Positions 43,284 to 54,099 of a stretch of 64,000 nucleotides of DNA are shown piece by piece. The notes beneath the pieces were generated by a model. It was not told where the DNA came from and did not search any database. It saw only the letters and a list, made by a program, of their open reading frames with translations. The stretch is from positions 403,113 through 467,112 of the forward strand of contig NZ_BLWI01000010.1 in the NCBI RefSeq assembly GCF_013282155.1, read 5' to 3'. Both the position numbers and the translations under genes were made by a program. This DNA is from Sulfitobacter sp. HGT1. GTDB taxonomy: Bacteria; Pseudomonadota; Alphaproteobacteria; Rhodobacterales; Rhodobacteraceae. Positions within the stretch are counted from its first letter, which is position 1. Each line of letters starts with the position of its first letter.

Positions 43284-44035
43284 GCCGCATCCTCCGCACC
43301 CAGATAGGCCTCGCGCACGGCCGCGTCGCGTTTGATTTCATCGGCAGTGCCCGTGGCGATCACCTGCCCGTAGACCAAGACGCTGATCCGGTCAGCAAGG
43401 GCAAAAACCGCGTCCATATCATGTTCAACCAGCAAGATCGGGGCCTGTGCGCGCAAATCATCCAAAAACCCCGTCAGCCGTTTCGACCCCGAAGCCCCCA
43501 GCCCCGCCATCGGTTCATCCATCAAGAACACCTTGGGTTCCAGCGTCAGGGCGACAGCGACCTCAAGCAGGCGGCGTTGACCGTGGGACAGATCGGCGGT
43601 GCGTTTGGCGGCCTGATCGGCCAGCCCCACCCGCTCCAACGCTGCCATGCCGCGATCGACCAGCGCGCGGTCTTTCATCACGGGTCGGAAAAACCGCATG
43701 ACAGCCCCGTCGTGGCCCAATGCGCCCAGCACAGTGTTTTGCAGCACCGTATATTCCATGGCGAGCGACGAGATCTGGAAGGTGCGACCCAGCCCTGCCC
43801 GCGCCCGCGCCACTGTCCCCAAAGGGGTCACGTCGCGGCCTGCAAATTCCACCGTACCGCTGTCAGACCGCAGCCCGCCCGCAACCTGTTTGATCAGCGT
43901 TGACTTGCCAGCCCCGTTCGGGCCGATCAGGGCGTGGATTTCGCCCGGCATCAGCGTCAGCGACACATTATCCGTCGCCTTCAGCGCGCCAAAGCTTTTG
44001 TTAAGGTCGGATAATTTCAGCAAAGGATCAGTCAT
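43280..44035 (-). CDS. ABC transporter ATP-binding protein, LivG type (catabolic operon)
   Basis: 251-residue ATPase: GPNGAGKSTLIKQVAGG, GRTFQISSLAMEYTVLQN, LSHGQRRLLEVAVAL, VFLMDEPMAGLG and LLVEHDMDAVFALAD. The ATG at 44035 overlaps the LivM-type gene by eight bases; an earlier in-frame start lies inside that gene. Confidence 0.92.
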   Translation of the reverse strand: MTDPLLKLSDLNKSFGALKATDNVSLTLMPGEIHALIGPNGAGKSTLIKQVAGGLRSDSGTVEFAGRDVTPLGTVARARAGLGRTFQISSLAMEYTVLQNTVLGALGHDGAVMRFFRPVMKDRALVDRGMAALERVGLADQAAKRTADLSHGQRRLLEVAVALTLEPKVFLMDEPMAGLGASGSKRLTGFLDDLRAQAPILLVEHDMDAVFALADRISVLVYGQVIATGTADEIKRDAAVREAYLGAEDAA

Positions 44036-45011
44036 GTGCCACCTCGCGTCCGGCAATCGTGCCGATCAGACCACCGCGCGCAAACAGCACGACCCCCAGC
44101 AACAACAGCCCCAGATAGACCTGCCAGAATTCGCTAATGCCGCCCAATGTATGTTCCAGCAGAATGAACAGCGCGGCCCCGGCCACAGGGCCGAACAACC
44201 GCCCCACCCCGCCCAGAATGACAAAGATCATGATTTCCCCGCTGGTGTGCCAGCTGAACATCGTAGGGCTGACGAAACGGTTAAGATCAGCAAACAGCGC
44301 CCCCGCCAGCCCCGTCACAGCCCCCGAAATCACAAAGGCCACCAGCCGGATACGAAACGGCGTAAGGCCCACGGTTTCGACCCGTTCCGCGTTTTGCCGC
44401 GCAGCCGATAGCGCCAGCCCAAAGGGGGCCTTGGCCAGACGGCCCGCGCCGAACAGGACAATGGCCAGGACCCCGAAAGCGATGGCAAAAAACTGGATCG
44501 GGTCAAGGGTGTTCAACCCCGGAAAATCGTTGCGAATATAGATAGATAGCCCGTCTTCACCGCCGTAGGCTGGCCATGAAATCGCGAAATAATACAGCAT
44601 CTGCCCAAAGGCGAGCGTGATCATGATAAAGTAAACGCCCGTGGTGCGCAGGCTCAGCGCGCCAATCGCGAGGGCGGCAAGCGCTGCTGCGATGATGGCC
44701 ACGCCCCAGATCACCAGCATCGATTTGGTGCCTTCGATCAGAAACGGGGTTTCCATCAGGGGCGTATAGCTTTGGGCGTGGCTGGCAAGGATGCCCATCG
44801 CATAGCCCCCCAGCCCGAAAAAGGCAGCATGGCCGAAACTGACCAGACCGCCCAGACCCAGTGCGATGTTGAGGCCAACCCCCGCCAAGGCAAGGATTGC
44901 GGCCTTGGTGGCCAGGGTGATGATAAACGGCTCGTCCAGCGCAAAGGCGGCCAGTGCGGTGACGGGCAGGATCGCGAATAGAATGACGTTCAGAAAGGTT
45001 TCGCGGGTCAT
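44028..45011 (-). CDS. ABC transporter permease, LivM type (catabolic operon)
   Basis: 327-residue permease with about nine helices: LNIALGLGGLVSFGHAAFFGLGG, TTGVYFIMITLAFGQML and APFGLALSAARQNAERVETVGL. The ATG at 45011 follows GGAGG by eight bases; a TTG upstream overlaps that site and is rejected. The start lies two bases before the LivH-type stop. Confidence 0.93.
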   Translation of the reverse strand: MTRETFLNVILFAILPVTALAAFALDEPFIITLATKAAILALAGVGLNIALGLGGLVSFGHAAFFGLGGYAMGILASHAQSYTPLMETPFLIEGTKSMLVIWGVAIIAAALAALAIGALSLRTTGVYFIMITLAFGQMLYYFAISWPAYGGEDGLSIYIRNDFPGLNTLDPIQFFAIAFGVLAIVLFGAGRLAKAPFGLALSAARQNAERVETVGLTPFRIRLVAFVISGAVTGLAGALFADLNRFVSPTMFSWHTSGEIMIFVILGGVGRLFGPVAGAALFILLEHTLGGISEFWQVYLGLLLLGVVLFARGGLIGTIAGREVAHD

Positions 45012-45012
45012 G

Positions 45013-45930
45013 TTACGTCCCTCCAAACAGGCCGGAGGGTTTGAACAGCAACACCCCCACCATCAAGATATAAATCGCCATGGAGGCGACAGCCGACCCG
45101 ACGGACGTGGCCGATGATGCCTGCATGAATATCCCCAGAAGCGGCGGCAGCAGCACGCCCCCCAAGGTATCGGTCAGGCCCACCAGCAACGATCCGACCA
45201 GCGCGCCCTTGATCGACCCGATGCCGCCGATCACGATCACCACAAAGGCAAGGATCAACACAGGTTCGCCCATGCCGACCTGCACCGACTGGATCGCGCC
45301 GACCAACGCACCGGCAAGCCCGGCAAGTGCGGCACCAAGGGCGAAAACCAGGGTATAAAGTTTTGAGATATCAACGCCCAATGCGGCAATCATCTCGCGG
45401 TCGGCCTCTCCTGCACGTATCTGGACGCCGATGCGGGTTTTGGCGATCAGCCAGAACAGCCCCAAGGCCACCAGCAAGCCCACGCCGATAATCACCAGCC
45501 GGTACAGCGGGTACAAGATACCACCCGGCAGCATCACGGGACCGGCCAGCGCCGCAGGCACATCAAGGAACAGTGGAAAGGAGCCGAAAAGCCAGCGCGT
45601 CCCTTCCGAGAAAATAAGGATCAACGCAAAGGTGGCCAGCACTTGGTCCAAATGGTCGCGGTCATAAAGGCGGCGGATCACCAGCAGTTCGACCAGCGCA
45701 CCAGCAGCAGCGGCGGCAGCAAGTGCGGCGACCAAGGCCAGCGCAAAGGAACCGGTCCAGCCCGCCACCGCAGCAGCGGCAAAGGCACCGACCATATAGA
45801 GCGATCCGTGGGCCAGATTGATCAACCCCATGACGCCAAAAATCAACGTCAAACCGGCAGCCATCAAGAACAGCATTACCCCGAACTGAAGTCCGTTCAG
45901 AACCTGTTCGATCAATAATATCAGGGACAT
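45013..45930 (-). CDS. ABC transporter permease, LivH type (catabolic operon)
   Basis: 305-residue permease opening LIEQVLNGLQFGVMLFLMAAGLTLIFG, with loop TRIGVQIRAGEADREMIAALG and VIVIGGIGSIKGALVGSLLVG. Standard LivH length. First membrane gene after the binding protein, with a strong hairpin between the two. Confidence 0.93.
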   Translation of the reverse strand: MSLILLIEQVLNGLQFGVMLFLMAAGLTLIFGVMGLINLAHGSLYMVGAFAAAAVAGWTGSFALALVAALAAAAAAGALVELLVIRRLYDRDHLDQVLATFALILIFSEGTRWLFGSFPLFLDVPAALAGPVMLPGGILYPLYRLVIIGVGLLVALGLFWLIAKTRIGVQIRAGEADREMIAALGVDISKLYTLVFALGAALAGLAGALVGAIQSVQVGMGEPVLILAFVVIVIGGIGSIKGALVGSLLVGLTDTLGGVLLPPLLGIFMQASSATSVGSAVASMAIYILMVGVLLFKPSGLFGGT

Positions 45931-45977
45931 ATAGGTCGTTCCTCAGGTGAATATTGCAGGCATCGACCTGTCAAAAT

Positions 45978-46005
45978 GTGCTGCGCCGACAGAGCGGCGC
46001 AGCAC
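45978..46005 (-). terminator. Intra-operon hairpin after the binding-protein gene
   Basis: GTGCTGCGCCG-ACAGAG-CGGCGCAGCAC, a perfect 11-base-pair stem located seven bases after the binding-protein stop. On the transcript it is followed only by ATTTTGA, so it is more likely a message stabiliser or weak attenuator than a full terminator. Confidence 0.75.
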
Positions 46006-46011
46006 GTTGGA

Positions 46012-47157
46012 TTACATTTTGCAGTCTGCACCATAGACATCTTGATGGTTGCTGGCCGCGACCCCGATGATCTTGTTGGTCACGATGTCACCCTCTTTGA
46101 CGACTTCGCGCATGTAGATATCCTGGATCGGATGGTGGTTTGGGGCAAAGGCAAACGCACCACGTACCGATGCGAAATCGGCCTCTTCCAATGCGGCCTG
46201 AAAGGCGGCGGCGTCTTTCACATCGGCTTTGCCCATCGCGCTTTGCAACAACAACGCCGTGTCATAGCCCTGTGCCGCATAAAGCGACGGCAAACGACCA
46301 TACTCTGCCTGGAAATCGGCAACGAATTTCTTGTTCGCCTCGTTGTCGATGTCCTTGGACCAGTGCGATGTGTTCTTGACACCCAAGGCCGCATCACCGA
46401 TCGCGCCCAGAATTCCCTGATCAAAACTGAACGCAGGGCCCATTACTTTCTTATCCACACCGGATCCGGCATATTGTTTCATAAATGAAATTCCCATGCC
46501 CCCAGGCAGGAAGAAATAGACCGTATCGGCATCTGATGCGCGTATTTGTGCAATCTCTGCGGCATAGTCTGTCTGGCCCAATTTGGTATAAACCTCGTCA
46601 ACGACCTCACCTGTGAAGGTGCGTTTGAACCCGGTCATGCCATCGGTCCCCGCAGGATAGTTGGGTGCCATCAGGAATACTTTTTCGATGCCATTCTCGC
46701 TGGCCCATGACCCGCTTGCCTCGTAAAACGCATCATTCTGCCACGCCACGTTAAAGTAGAAGGGGCTACAGCCCTTGCCGGCCAGCGCCGACGGACCCGC
46801 GTTTGGTGACAGATAGAATTTGCCCTGTGCGGTGACCGCTGGCACCACGGCCATCGCAAGGTTGGACCAGATGATACCGGTCATCACATCGACCTTTTCG
46901 GACTGGATCAGCTTGTCGGCCAGTTGCACCGCGATATCCGGCTTGCGCTGGTCGTCTTCGATCACAAGCTCCAGGTTTTCATTGCCCTTGGCCGCCAGCA
47001 CAAAGCCGTCGCGCACGTCGAGCCCAAGGCCCGCACCGCCGCCTGACAGGGTCGTGATCATCCCGACCTTTACCTTGCCGCCATGGGCTTCGGCATAGGC
47101 CATCCCGGCGCTTAATGCGGCAATCGAGGCCGCTGCAATCAGTGATTTCAGTTTCAT
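46012..47157 (-). CDS. ABC transporter substrate-binding protein (catabolic operon)
   Basis: 381-residue periplasmic binding protein of the branched-chain/aromatic type. Sec signal MKLKSLIAAASIAALSAGMAYA, then VKVGMITTLSGGGAGLGLDVRDGF. Located between kynureninase and the permeases, it should bind tryptophan, kynurenine, anthranilate or a related aromatic acid; relatives in other bacteria bind benzoate-type compounds. The ligand cannot be read from sequence. Confidence 0.9.
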   Translation of the reverse strand: MKLKSLIAAASIAALSAGMAYAEAHGGKVKVGMITTLSGGGAGLGLDVRDGFVLAAKGNENLELVIEDDQRKPDIAVQLADKLIQSEKVDVMTGIIWSNLAMAVVPAVTAQGKFYLSPNAGPSALAGKGCSPFYFNVAWQNDAFYEASGSWASENGIEKVFLMAPNYPAGTDGMTGFKRTFTGEVVDEVYTKLGQTDYAAEIAQIRASDADTVYFFLPGGMGISFMKQYAGSGVDKKVMGPAFSFDQGILGAIGDAALGVKNTSHWSKDIDNEANKKFVADFQAEYGRLPSLYAAQGYDTALLLQSAMGKADVKDAAAFQAALEEADFASVRGAFAFAPNHHPIQDIYMREVVKEGDIVTNKIIGVAASNHQDVYGADCKM

Positions 47158-47250
47158 AACTCTCTCCGTTGAAGTGTTGAGCCTCTTTAGACGGGCTCGT
47201 TTGGTCGTTTCACAGTGACGTTTGCGGGCTGGCCGTCAAGCAGTGCGGGC

Positions 47251-48441
47251 TTAAGTAACCCGCGACTTTACTTTATATTTATCGTCGTCCCACAGATTGT
47301 TGTTCATGACATCGGCGATGATCTTGACCGCCGCCGTCACGTCGGCGCTGTCGATATAAAGCGGGGTAAAGCCAAAGCGCATGATATCAGGCGCGCGGAA
47401 ATCGCCGATCACACCACGGTCAATGACGGCCTGCATCGCGGCATAGCCTTGCTCAAAGCGCCAAGACACCTGACTGCCCCGGATCGCCGGATCACGGGGG
47501 CTGGCCAGCGTCAGCGCAGGCACATCACGTTCGATCTCGGCGATGAACTGCTCTTGCAGCGCGATCGACGCGGTGCGCAGATCGTTCATGTCCACATTCG
47601 CCCAAAGCTCCATCGCGACCTCGAGGGCGGTCAGCTGGATCACAGGGGGCGTGCCCACGCGCATCCGCTCGATCCCGTTACCGGGGGCGTAATTAAGATC
47701 AAATTCAAAGGGTTGACGGTGTCCCAGCCACCCTGCCAACGCAGGTTCAACGCTATCCGCCAGATCGGGCCGGACATAGATGAAACCGGGCGCGCCGGGG
47801 CCGCCATTGAGGTATTTATAGGTACAGCCCACGGCAAATTCAGCATTCGATCCAGCCATATCCACCGGCAAAGCCCCAGCCGAATGGGCCAGATCCCAGA
47901 CCATCACAGCGCCCTTTGCATGCGCCAGATTGGTCATCGCCTTCATGTCGTGTTTGCGCCCCGTGCGGTAATCCACCTCGGTCAACATCACCACGGCGAT
48001 GTCTTCGCTGATCGCATCCGCCACCTCTTCCGGGGCCACGGTGCGCAGCTCATAGCCCTGCTCCAGCAGCTTCACCAGCCCCTCGGCCATGTACAGATCA
48101 GACGGAAAGTTGCCCGTGTCGCTCAGGATCACGCGGCGGTCCTTGCGCAGCTTCAGCCCCGATGACAACGCCTGAAACACCTTGATCGACAGCGTGTCGC
48201 CCATGACGACGGACCCGTCCGGCGCGCCGATGATACGCGCGACCATATTGCCGACGCGGGAAGGCTGCTCCATCCAGTTGGCCTTGTTCCAGCCGCGGAT
48301 CAGCATTTCGCCCCATTCATCCGCCATCATCGCCTGCACCCGTGCAGGCACGGCGCGCGGCAGCGGCCCCAGCGAATTGCCATCCAGATAGATCACGCCC
48401 TCGGGCAGGAAAAACGCCTCTTTATTCAGTATATCAGCCAC
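47251..48441 (-). CDS. kynU: Kynureninase
   Basis: PLP enzyme splitting L-kynurenine into anthranilate and L-alanine. The 396-residue protein has YLDGNSLGPLPR at the N terminus, the aspartate in VMVWDLAHSAGALPVD and the PLP lysine K209 in CTYKYLNGGPGAPGF. Its start abuts the kynA stop with no gap. Together with KynA it feeds anthranilate to the CoA ligase encoded upstream. Confidence 0.96.
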   Translation of the reverse strand: MADILNKEAFFLPEGVIYLDGNSLGPLPRAVPARVQAMMADEWGEMLIRGWNKANWMEQPSRVGNMVARIIGAPDGSVVMGDTLSIKVFQALSSGLKLRKDRRVILSDTGNFPSDLYMAEGLVKLLEQGYELRTVAPEEVADAISEDIAVVMLTEVDYRTGRKHDMKAMTNLAHAKGAVMVWDLAHSAGALPVDMAGSNAEFAVGCTYKYLNGGPGAPGFIYVRPDLADSVEPALAGWLGHRQPFEFDLNYAPGNGIERMRVGTPPVIQLTALEVAMELWANVDMNDLRTASIALQEQFIAEIERDVPALTLASPRDPAIRGSQVSWRFEQGYAAMQAVIDRGVIGDFRAPDIMRFGFTPLYIDSADVTAAVKIIADVMNNNLWDDDKYKVKSRVT

Positions 48442-49269
48442 TTAAAGCGCTCCTCTTACGTGCCATAATTCAGGGAAAAGTTCGACTTCGAGCATCTTGC
48501 GCAGATAGGCGACGCCATTGGTGCCCCCCGTCCCGCGTTTGAAACCGATGATCCGCTCTACGGTCGTGACATGGTTAAAACGCCAGCGGCGAAAGTAATC
48601 TTCAAGATCAACGAGTTTCTCAGCCAATTCGTAAAGCGCCCAATGTTTCGACGGGTTTTCATAGACTTGCTGCCACAGATCCTGAACCGCCGGGCGGGCC
48701 TCCCAGTTTGTGGTGCCGGGATCGCCGGCAAGGGGCGCATGGTCTAACCCCTTGCAAAGATGCGCAATTGCGACCTGATACAGACTGGGTTGCGCCAGTT
48801 CGTCTTGCAACGCCTTGAGCGCATCGGGTTTATGTTTATGCACCTGCATCAACGCGCCGTTGCGGTTGCCCAGCAGATATTCGACCAGCCGGTATTGGTG
48901 CGACTGGAACCCGCTGGAATTGCCCAAAGACGGCCGGAACGCGGTGTATTCGCTGGGGGTCATCGTGCGCAACACATCCCACGCGCTGTTAAGCTGTTCA
49001 AATATCCGCGCCACGCGCGACAGCATCTTGAAGGCCGACGCCAGATCATCCGACAGCATCACCCTGCGGGCCGCCTGCAATTCATGAATGGCCAGCCGCA
49101 TCCACAGCTCGGACGTCTGGTGCTGCACGATAAACAACATCTCGTCATGGGCATCACTTAGCGGATGCTGCGAGGATAAAATCGCATCCAGCCCCAGATA
49201 ATCGCCATAGGACATGTCCTTGGCAAAATCCATTTTTGCCCCTTTTGAGGCCTCTTCAAAACTGCTCAT
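48442..49269 (-). CDS. kynA: Tryptophan 2,3-dioxygenase
   Basis: Haem enzyme opening the indole ring of L-tryptophan to N-formylkynurenine. The 275-residue protein has the distal-histidine region [22 protein letters not shown]-type [19 protein letters not shown], and the haem-side end [20 protein letters not shown]. The first ATG (49269) overlaps the ligase stop; an ATG 12 codons later is also possible. Confidence 0.96.
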   Translation of the reverse strand: MSSFEEASKGAKMDFAKDMSYGDYLGLDAILSSQHPLSDAHDEMLFIVQHQTSELWMRLAIHELQAARRVMLSDDLASAFKMLSRVARIFEQLNSAWDVLRTMTPSEYTAFRPSLGNSSGFQSHQYRLVEYLLGNRNGALMQVHKHKPDALKALQDELAQPSLYQVAIAHLCKGLDHAPLAGDPGTTNWEARPAVQDLWQQVYENPSKHWALYELAEKLVDLEDYFRRWRFNHVTTVERIIGFKRGTGGTNGVAYLRKMLEVELFPELWHVRGAL

Positions 49270-50888
49270 TCTTTTTCCCTCAGCGCGAAACGCTGTATTT
49301 TCCCTGTCGCGGTTTTCGGCAGAACATCAATAAAACGGATGTCCCGTGGATATTTAAACGGCGCAATGGTCGCTTTAACATGATCCTGCAACAGCTTGAT
49401 TGTGCTTGTATCTTTTGGTGCGCCTTTGGTCAAAACGACATGCGCCTGCACGATGGAGCCGCGCTGCTCGTCCGGCTTCGCGACCACGGCACATTCCGCT
49501 ACAAAAGGATGCGACAGCAATGCCGCCTCGACCTCGGGACCCGCAATATTATACCCGGACGAGATGATCATATCATCGTTGCGCGCGGCAAAATGCAGGT
49601 ATCCATCGGCGTCCATGCTGAAACTGTCACCGGTGATGTTCCACCCGTTCTGGACGTAAACCGCCTGCCGGTCATCGGCCAGATAGCGGCACCCTGTCGG
49701 CCCCCGCACGGCAAGCCGCCCGACCTCTCCGCGCGGCAGCTCCGCACCATCTTCGCCAATTACCTTGGCCTCGTATCCGGCGACGGGCTTGCCGGTGCAG
49801 GCCGCGCGGTGATCGTCAAACCGGTTCGAGATAAAGATATGCAGCATCTCGGTCGCGCCGATCCCGTCCAGCATCGGCTTGCCGGTTTTTTCCTGCCAAT
49901 CGTGGTAAACAGGCGCGGGCAAGGTTTCGCCCGCACTGACGGCCGCCCGAAGGCTTGACAGATCGGCACCACGGTCCATCGCCGCCAACATCGCGCGATA
50001 GGCGGTGGGGGCCGTGAAACACACAGTCGCCTTATATTTCTCGATGATCTCGATCATATTCGGCGGTGACGCGTTTTCCAGCAAGGTCGCTGCCGCACCG
50101 AAGCGCAAAGGAAAGATCGCCAGCCCCCCCAGGCCAAAGGTAAACGCCAGCGGCGGCGATCCTACGAACACATCGCTCGGTGTGACCTGCAAAACCTCGC
50201 GGGCATAGCCGTCAGCGATGATCAACAAATCGCGGTGAAAATGCATCGTCGCCTTGGGGCTGCCCGTCGTACCCGAGGTAAACCCAAGCAGCGCCACATC
50301 ATCGACAGCCGTATCAACCGCCTGAAACTGAACGGGTTTCTCAAGCGCCAGCCGGTCCAGTTCGGCGTCATGGTTGCTGGTGCCGTCAAACCCCACAACC
50401 GATTCCAAGTATTGAGACCCCTTGGCGCAGGCCGTCATTTCATCCATCAACCGCGTATCACAAATCGCGTGGCTGATCTGGGCCTTGTCGACAATCGCCG
50501 TTAACTCTCCGGCGCGCAGCATGGGCATGGTGTTTACCACCACCGCCCCCGCTTTGGTCGCCGCCAGCCAACAGGCCACCATCGCAGGGTTGTTCGCCGA
50601 CCGGATCAACACGCGGTTGCCGGGTTTCAGCCCCAGGTTCTCAACCATCGCGCGCGCCAGCTTGTTGGTCCAGTCCGTCAGTTCCTTATACGTCCGGCGG
50701 CGGCCATTTCCGATCAGCGCAGTGTGATCACCGAACCCTTTTTCCACCATTGAATCAGTAAGTTCCACACCGATATTCAAGCGATCGGAATAGTCGAACC
50801 CGTCAAGCAGCAGGTCCGGCCAACTGTCCTTGGGCGGCAGGTTGTCGCGTGAAAACCTATCGAAATGTCCTGACGGCTGCATGTCCAC
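49266..50888 (-). CDS. 2-aminobenzoate (anthranilate)-CoA ligase, benzoate-CoA ligase family
   Basis: 540-residue AMP-forming ligase that activates an aromatic acid to its CoA ester. P-loop [18 protein letters not shown], aromatic-pocket region [15 protein letters not shown] (the ATEMLHIF form is typical of benzoate/2-aminobenzoate ligases), [14 protein letters not shown] and the C-terminal [13 protein letters not shown] with the catalytic lysine. Neighbouring kynureninase and 2-aminobenzoyl-CoA monooxygenase/reductase make anthranilate the likely substrate. Confidence 0.88.
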   Translation of the reverse strand: MDMQPSGHFDRFSRDNLPPKDSWPDLLLDGFDYSDRLNIGVELTDSMVEKGFGDHTALIGNGRRRTYKELTDWTNKLARAMVENLGLKPGNRVLIRSANNPAMVACWLAATKAGAVVVNTMPMLRAGELTAIVDKAQISHAICDTRLMDEMTACAKGSQYLESVVGFDGTSNHDAELDRLALEKPVQFQAVDTAVDDVALLGFTSGTTGSPKATMHFHRDLLIIADGYAREVLQVTPSDVFVGSPPLAFTFGLGGLAIFPLRFGAAATLLENASPPNMIEIIEKYKATVCFTAPTAYRAMLAAMDRGADLSSLRAAVSAGETLPAPVYHDWQEKTGKPMLDGIGATEMLHIFISNRFDDHRAACTGKPVAGYEAKVIGEDGAELPRGEVGRLAVRGPTGCRYLADDRQAVYVQNGWNITGDSFSMDADGYLHFAARNDDMIISSGYNIAGPEVEAALLSHPFVAECAVVAKPDEQRGSIVQAHVVLTKGAPKDTSTIKLLQDHVKATIAPFKYPRDIRFIDVLPKTATGKIQRFALREKE

Positions 50889-50894
50889 CTCTCC

Positions 50895-52043
50895 CTACAT
50901 CGCGCCAATGGTCTGGCGCGCGATAACAACCCGCTGCACGTCCGATGCACCCTCATAGATGCGCAGCGCACGAATTTCGCGGTACAGGCTTTCCACCATC
51001 ATCCCGTGACGGACCCCGTCACCACCAAACAGCTGAACCGCCTTGTCGATCACCAGTTGCGCGTGATCCGTGGCAAACAGCTTGGCCATCGCCGCCTCGC
51101 GGGTGACCCTCGGCGCGCCCTGATCCTTTAGCCAGGCGGCGCGGTAAATCAGCAAGGCCGAGGCATCCACATCCACAGCCATATCCGCGATATGGCCCTG
51201 TACCATCTGCAAATCCGCCAGCGGCTTGCCCTGCACCTCGCGCGTTGTCACACGCTGCAATGCCTCGTCCAGCGCCCGGCGGGCAAAACCCAAAGCGGCC
51301 GCGGCGACCGTCGAGCGGAACACATCCAAGACCGACATCGCAATGGCAAACCCCTGCCCCGGTGCGCCCAGCATGGCGGACGCAGGCACGCGGCAATCGG
51401 TGAAACGCAAGGTCGCCAAAGGATGCGGCGCAATCACCTGCAAGCGCTCGGCAATCTCGAACCCCGGCAAAGCGGCGGGCAGGATAAAAGCAGAAAGCCC
51501 CCGCGCGCCCGGTGCTTCGCCGGTCCGCGCAAAAAGCGTGTAAACATCTGCGATCCCACCATTGGAAATCCAGGTCTTCTCGCCATTCAGAACATAGTCA
51601 TCCCCATCCCGCGTCGCCGTCATGGTAGAATTCGCGACATCGGAACCGGACTGCGGCTCGGTCAGGGCAAAGGCAGAAATCGCCGCGCCCGACCGCGTCT
51701 TGGGCAACCACTCGGCCTGCTGTTCAGGGGTCCCGAACAGACTGATCGCACCGGTCCCAAGCCCCTGCATGGCAAAGGCAAAATCGGCCAACCCGTCATG
51801 CCGCGCCAGGGTTTCGCGGATCAGGCACAGGCTGCGCACATCCAGCGCCTCACCGCCCTGCGCACCGGAATAGCGTAACCAACCGCCCCCGCCCAACATC
51901 GCCACCAGCGACCGACACGCCGCATCCGTATCGCTATGATCCACGCCGGCCAAAGCCCCCGCGGACCAGACATCCAAATCATCGGCCAACGCCCGATGCC
52001 GGTCCTCAAAAAACGGCCAATCCAGAAAACTGCGGTCAGACAT
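50895..52043 (-). CDS. Acyl-CoA dehydrogenase
   Basis: 382-residue FAD enzyme oxidising an acyl-CoA at C2-C3. [16 protein letters not shown] and [18 protein letters not shown] bind FAD and substrate; the usual catalytic-loop region is [18 protein letters not shown]. In this operon it probably acts on the alicyclic ring-reduced CoA ester or a ring-opened product. Six bases separate it from the ligase gene. Confidence 0.9.
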   Translation of the reverse strand: MSDRSFLDWPFFEDRHRALADDLDVWSAGALAGVDHSDTDAACRSLVAMLGGGGWLRYSGAQGGEALDVRSLCLIRETLARHDGLADFAFAMQGLGTGAISLFGTPEQQAEWLPKTRSGAAISAFALTEPQSGSDVANSTMTATRDGDDYVLNGEKTWISNGGIADVYTLFARTGEAPGARGLSAFILPAALPGFEIAERLQVIAPHPLATLRFTDCRVPASAMLGAPGQGFAIAMSVLDVFRSTVAAAALGFARRALDEALQRVTTREVQGKPLADLQMVQGHIADMAVDVDASALLIYRAAWLKDQGAPRVTREAAMAKLFATDHAQLVIDKAVQLFGGDGVRHGMMVESLYREIRALRIYEGASDVQRVVIARQTIGAM

Positions 52044-52119
52044 GACGCCCCGCCCCCCTGTTCATTTTGCCAGATAAACTCCCGCCGGAGGCTCCCGTCC
52101 TCACATCAAACACCACCGC

Positions 52120-52932
52120 TCAATTCCCCTCGAACACGGGCCGCTGCTTGGCGACAAAAGCGTTATAGGCGCGCTCGAAATCGCCGGTTTGCATGCAGAT
52201 CGCCTGCGCCTGCGCCTCGGCCTCGATCGCCTGTTCGATCGACATGGACCATTCCTGTGCCAGCATCGTCTTGGTCATCATATGGGCAAAGTTTGGACCC
52301 GACTGGATTTGCTGCGCCAGCGCCAGCGCGTCAGCCTCCAATGCATCGCCTGCCACGAGACGGTTGAAAAAGCCCCAGCGTTCGCCCTCCTCCGCCGACA
52401 TGGACCGCCCGGTATAGAGCAACTCTGCCGCGCGGGTCTGGCCGATGATGCGCGGCAGGATCGCGCAGGCCCCCATGTCACAGCCCGCAAGCCCGACACG
52501 GGTGAACAAAAACGCTGTCTTCGCCTCTGGTGTGGCCAGGCGCAGGTCGGATGCCATGGCAATGATCGCGCCGGCACCAACGCAGATACCGTCCACGGCG
52601 GCGATCACCGGTTTGCCGCAGTTCACGATGGCCTTGACCAGATCGCCGGTCATGCGGGTAAAGCGCAGCATGTCTTTCATGTTCATGCGGGTCAGCGGCC
52701 CGATGATGTCATGCACATCTCCGCCCGAGCTGAAATTCCCGCCGTTCGACCCGAAAATCACCACATCCACGTCATCGGCATAGACCAGATCACGGAACCA
52801 GTCGCGCAGTTCGGCATAGCTGTCAAAGGTCAGCGGGTTCTTGCGGTCGGGGCGGTCCAGACGGACCGTGGCGATGCCGTCCTTGATTTCGCAGAGAAAG
52901 TGTTTCACGTCGCTACGCATGGCTTGGGTCAT
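52120..52932 (-). CDS. Enoyl-CoA hydratase/isomerase family protein
   Basis: 270-residue crotonase-fold enzyme. The oxyanion-hole segments are [17 protein letters not shown] and [20 protein letters not shown]. Near residue 140 [18 protein letters not shown] replaces the usual GLxPDxG, so its exact chemistry may be ring hydrolysis or isomerisation rather than simple hydration. Its start overlaps the MarR gene by 20 bases. Confidence 0.88.
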   Translation of the reverse strand: MTQAMRSDVKHFLCEIKDGIATVRLDRPDRKNPLTFDSYAELRDWFRDLVYADDVDVVIFGSNGGNFSSGGDVHDIIGPLTRMNMKDMLRFTRMTGDLVKAIVNCGKPVIAAVDGICVGAGAIIAMASDLRLATPEAKTAFLFTRVGLAGCDMGACAILPRIIGQTRAAELLYTGRSMSAEEGERWGFFNRLVAGDALEADALALAQQIQSGPNFAHMMTKTMLAQEWSMSIEQAIEAEAQAQAICMQTGDFERAYNAFVAKQRPVFEGN

Positions 52933-53383
52933 TTATTTTTTCCTTATTTTCAGCAGCTTGCGCCACCACAATTAATTGCGCGGCCATGGCGCGGGCATCT
53001 GCCGCGCTGATCCCGCTAAGCATCTCGTTGATCCAGCCCTCGTGGGCGTTGGCCTGGCGTGCGAATTCCACATTGCCTGCCGGTGTCAGCCGCAAGGTCA
53101 TCGCGCGGCGGTCCCCCGGGACAGGAACCCGTTCTACCAGCCCTTCGTCGGCCAAGCGGTCGGCGATACCGGTGACATTACCGTTGGACACCCGCAACAC
53201 ACCTGAAAGCTGGCTCATCTTCAGGCCTTCGGGGTGGCGCGACAGGGCGGCCATCACGTCAAAGCGCGGCAGGGTGGTCTTGAAATCGACCCGCAGTTTG
53301 TCGCGCAGGTGCCCGTCCACGTGGCGGGTCAGCCGCAGCAACCGCAACCACAGGCGCAGCCGATCTTTCGACGGGCTGCTCAT
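52913..53383 (-). CDS. MarR family transcriptional regulator
   Basis: 156-residue winged-helix repressor: [56 protein letters not shown] (in parts) gives the recognition helix and wing. Encoded inside the catabolic operon, overlapping genes on both sides, so it is likely an autoregulator responding to an aromatic CoA ester or acid, like BadR-type regulators. Confidence 0.92.
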   Translation of the reverse strand: MSSPSKDRLRLWLRLLRLTRHVDGHLRDKLRVDFKTTLPRFDVMAALSRHPEGLKMSQLSGVLRVSNGNVTGIADRLADEGLVERVPVPGDRRAMTLRLTPAGNVEFARQANAHEGWINEMLSGISAADARAMAAQLIVVAQAAENKEKINDPSHA

Positions 53384-54099
53384 ATCTCGCCGCCCGATAC
53401 CGCCAGCGCATGGCCATTGACCATCGACGCGCCGGACGAGGCAAGAAATGCCACAGCCGCCACAACTTCGTCGGTGGTGATCATGCGCCGCATCGGGTTG
53501 CCGCCGACAACCAGTTTTTCCGCCTTTTCGCGGGGGATATCAAAGCGGGTCATCACGTTGTTCACCGCCGCCTGCCCCATATCGGTATCCACGAAACCCG
53601 GGCAGACCGCGTTGCAGGTGATGCCGTCACGGGCGACTTCCTTGGCCAGTGCGCGCACCAGCCCGATCACCCCGTGTTTTGCCGCCACATAGGCCGAGAT
53701 ATTGGGCCCGCCCTGCAAACCGGCGGTCGAGGCGATGGCAATCAGCCGTCCCCCTGCCTGCATCCCCGCCAAGGCGGCGCGGAAGGTCAGGAAGGTGCCG
53801 GTCAGGTTCACGTCCAGCGTCGATTGCCAGTCGGCCAGCGTCATGTCGCGCAGCTTGGCGGATTTACCGGCACCTGCATTGGCGATCACGATATCATAGG
53901 GCGCGTCGAACAGCGCCTGAACCGATGCCTCGTCGGTTACATCCAGGATGCGGCACGTCATGCCGCGGCCCCCGTCGGTTTCCTCAAGCGCGTCCATCCG
54001 GCGGCCCACGATGGTGACATCTGCACCGTCCTGCGCGAAGTGCCGTGCGATGGCACGCCCGATGCCCGATCCGCCCCCTGTGACAAGTACTCTAACCAT
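53380..54099 (-). CDS. Short-chain dehydrogenase/reductase
   Basis: 239-residue SDR: TGGGSGIGRAIARHF for NAD(P), NAGAG, catalytic Ser in AIASTAGLQGG, YVAAKHG for Tyr/Lys. Ends VSGGEI. Likely oxidises or reduces a hydroxyl/keto CoA intermediate in the pathway. The ATG at 54099 overlaps the previous stop (TGATG). Confidence 0.9.
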   Translation of the reverse strand: MVRVLVTGGGSGIGRAIARHFAQDGADVTIVGRRMDALEETDGGRGMTCRILDVTDEASVQALFDAPYDIVIANAGAGKSAKLRDMTLADWQSTLDVNLTGTFLTFRAALAGMQAGGRLIAIASTAGLQGGPNISAYVAAKHGVIGLVRALAKEVARDGITCNAVCPGFVDTDMGQAAVNNVMTRFDIPREKAEKLVVGGNPMRRMITTDEVVAAVAFLASSGASMVNGHALAVSGGEI

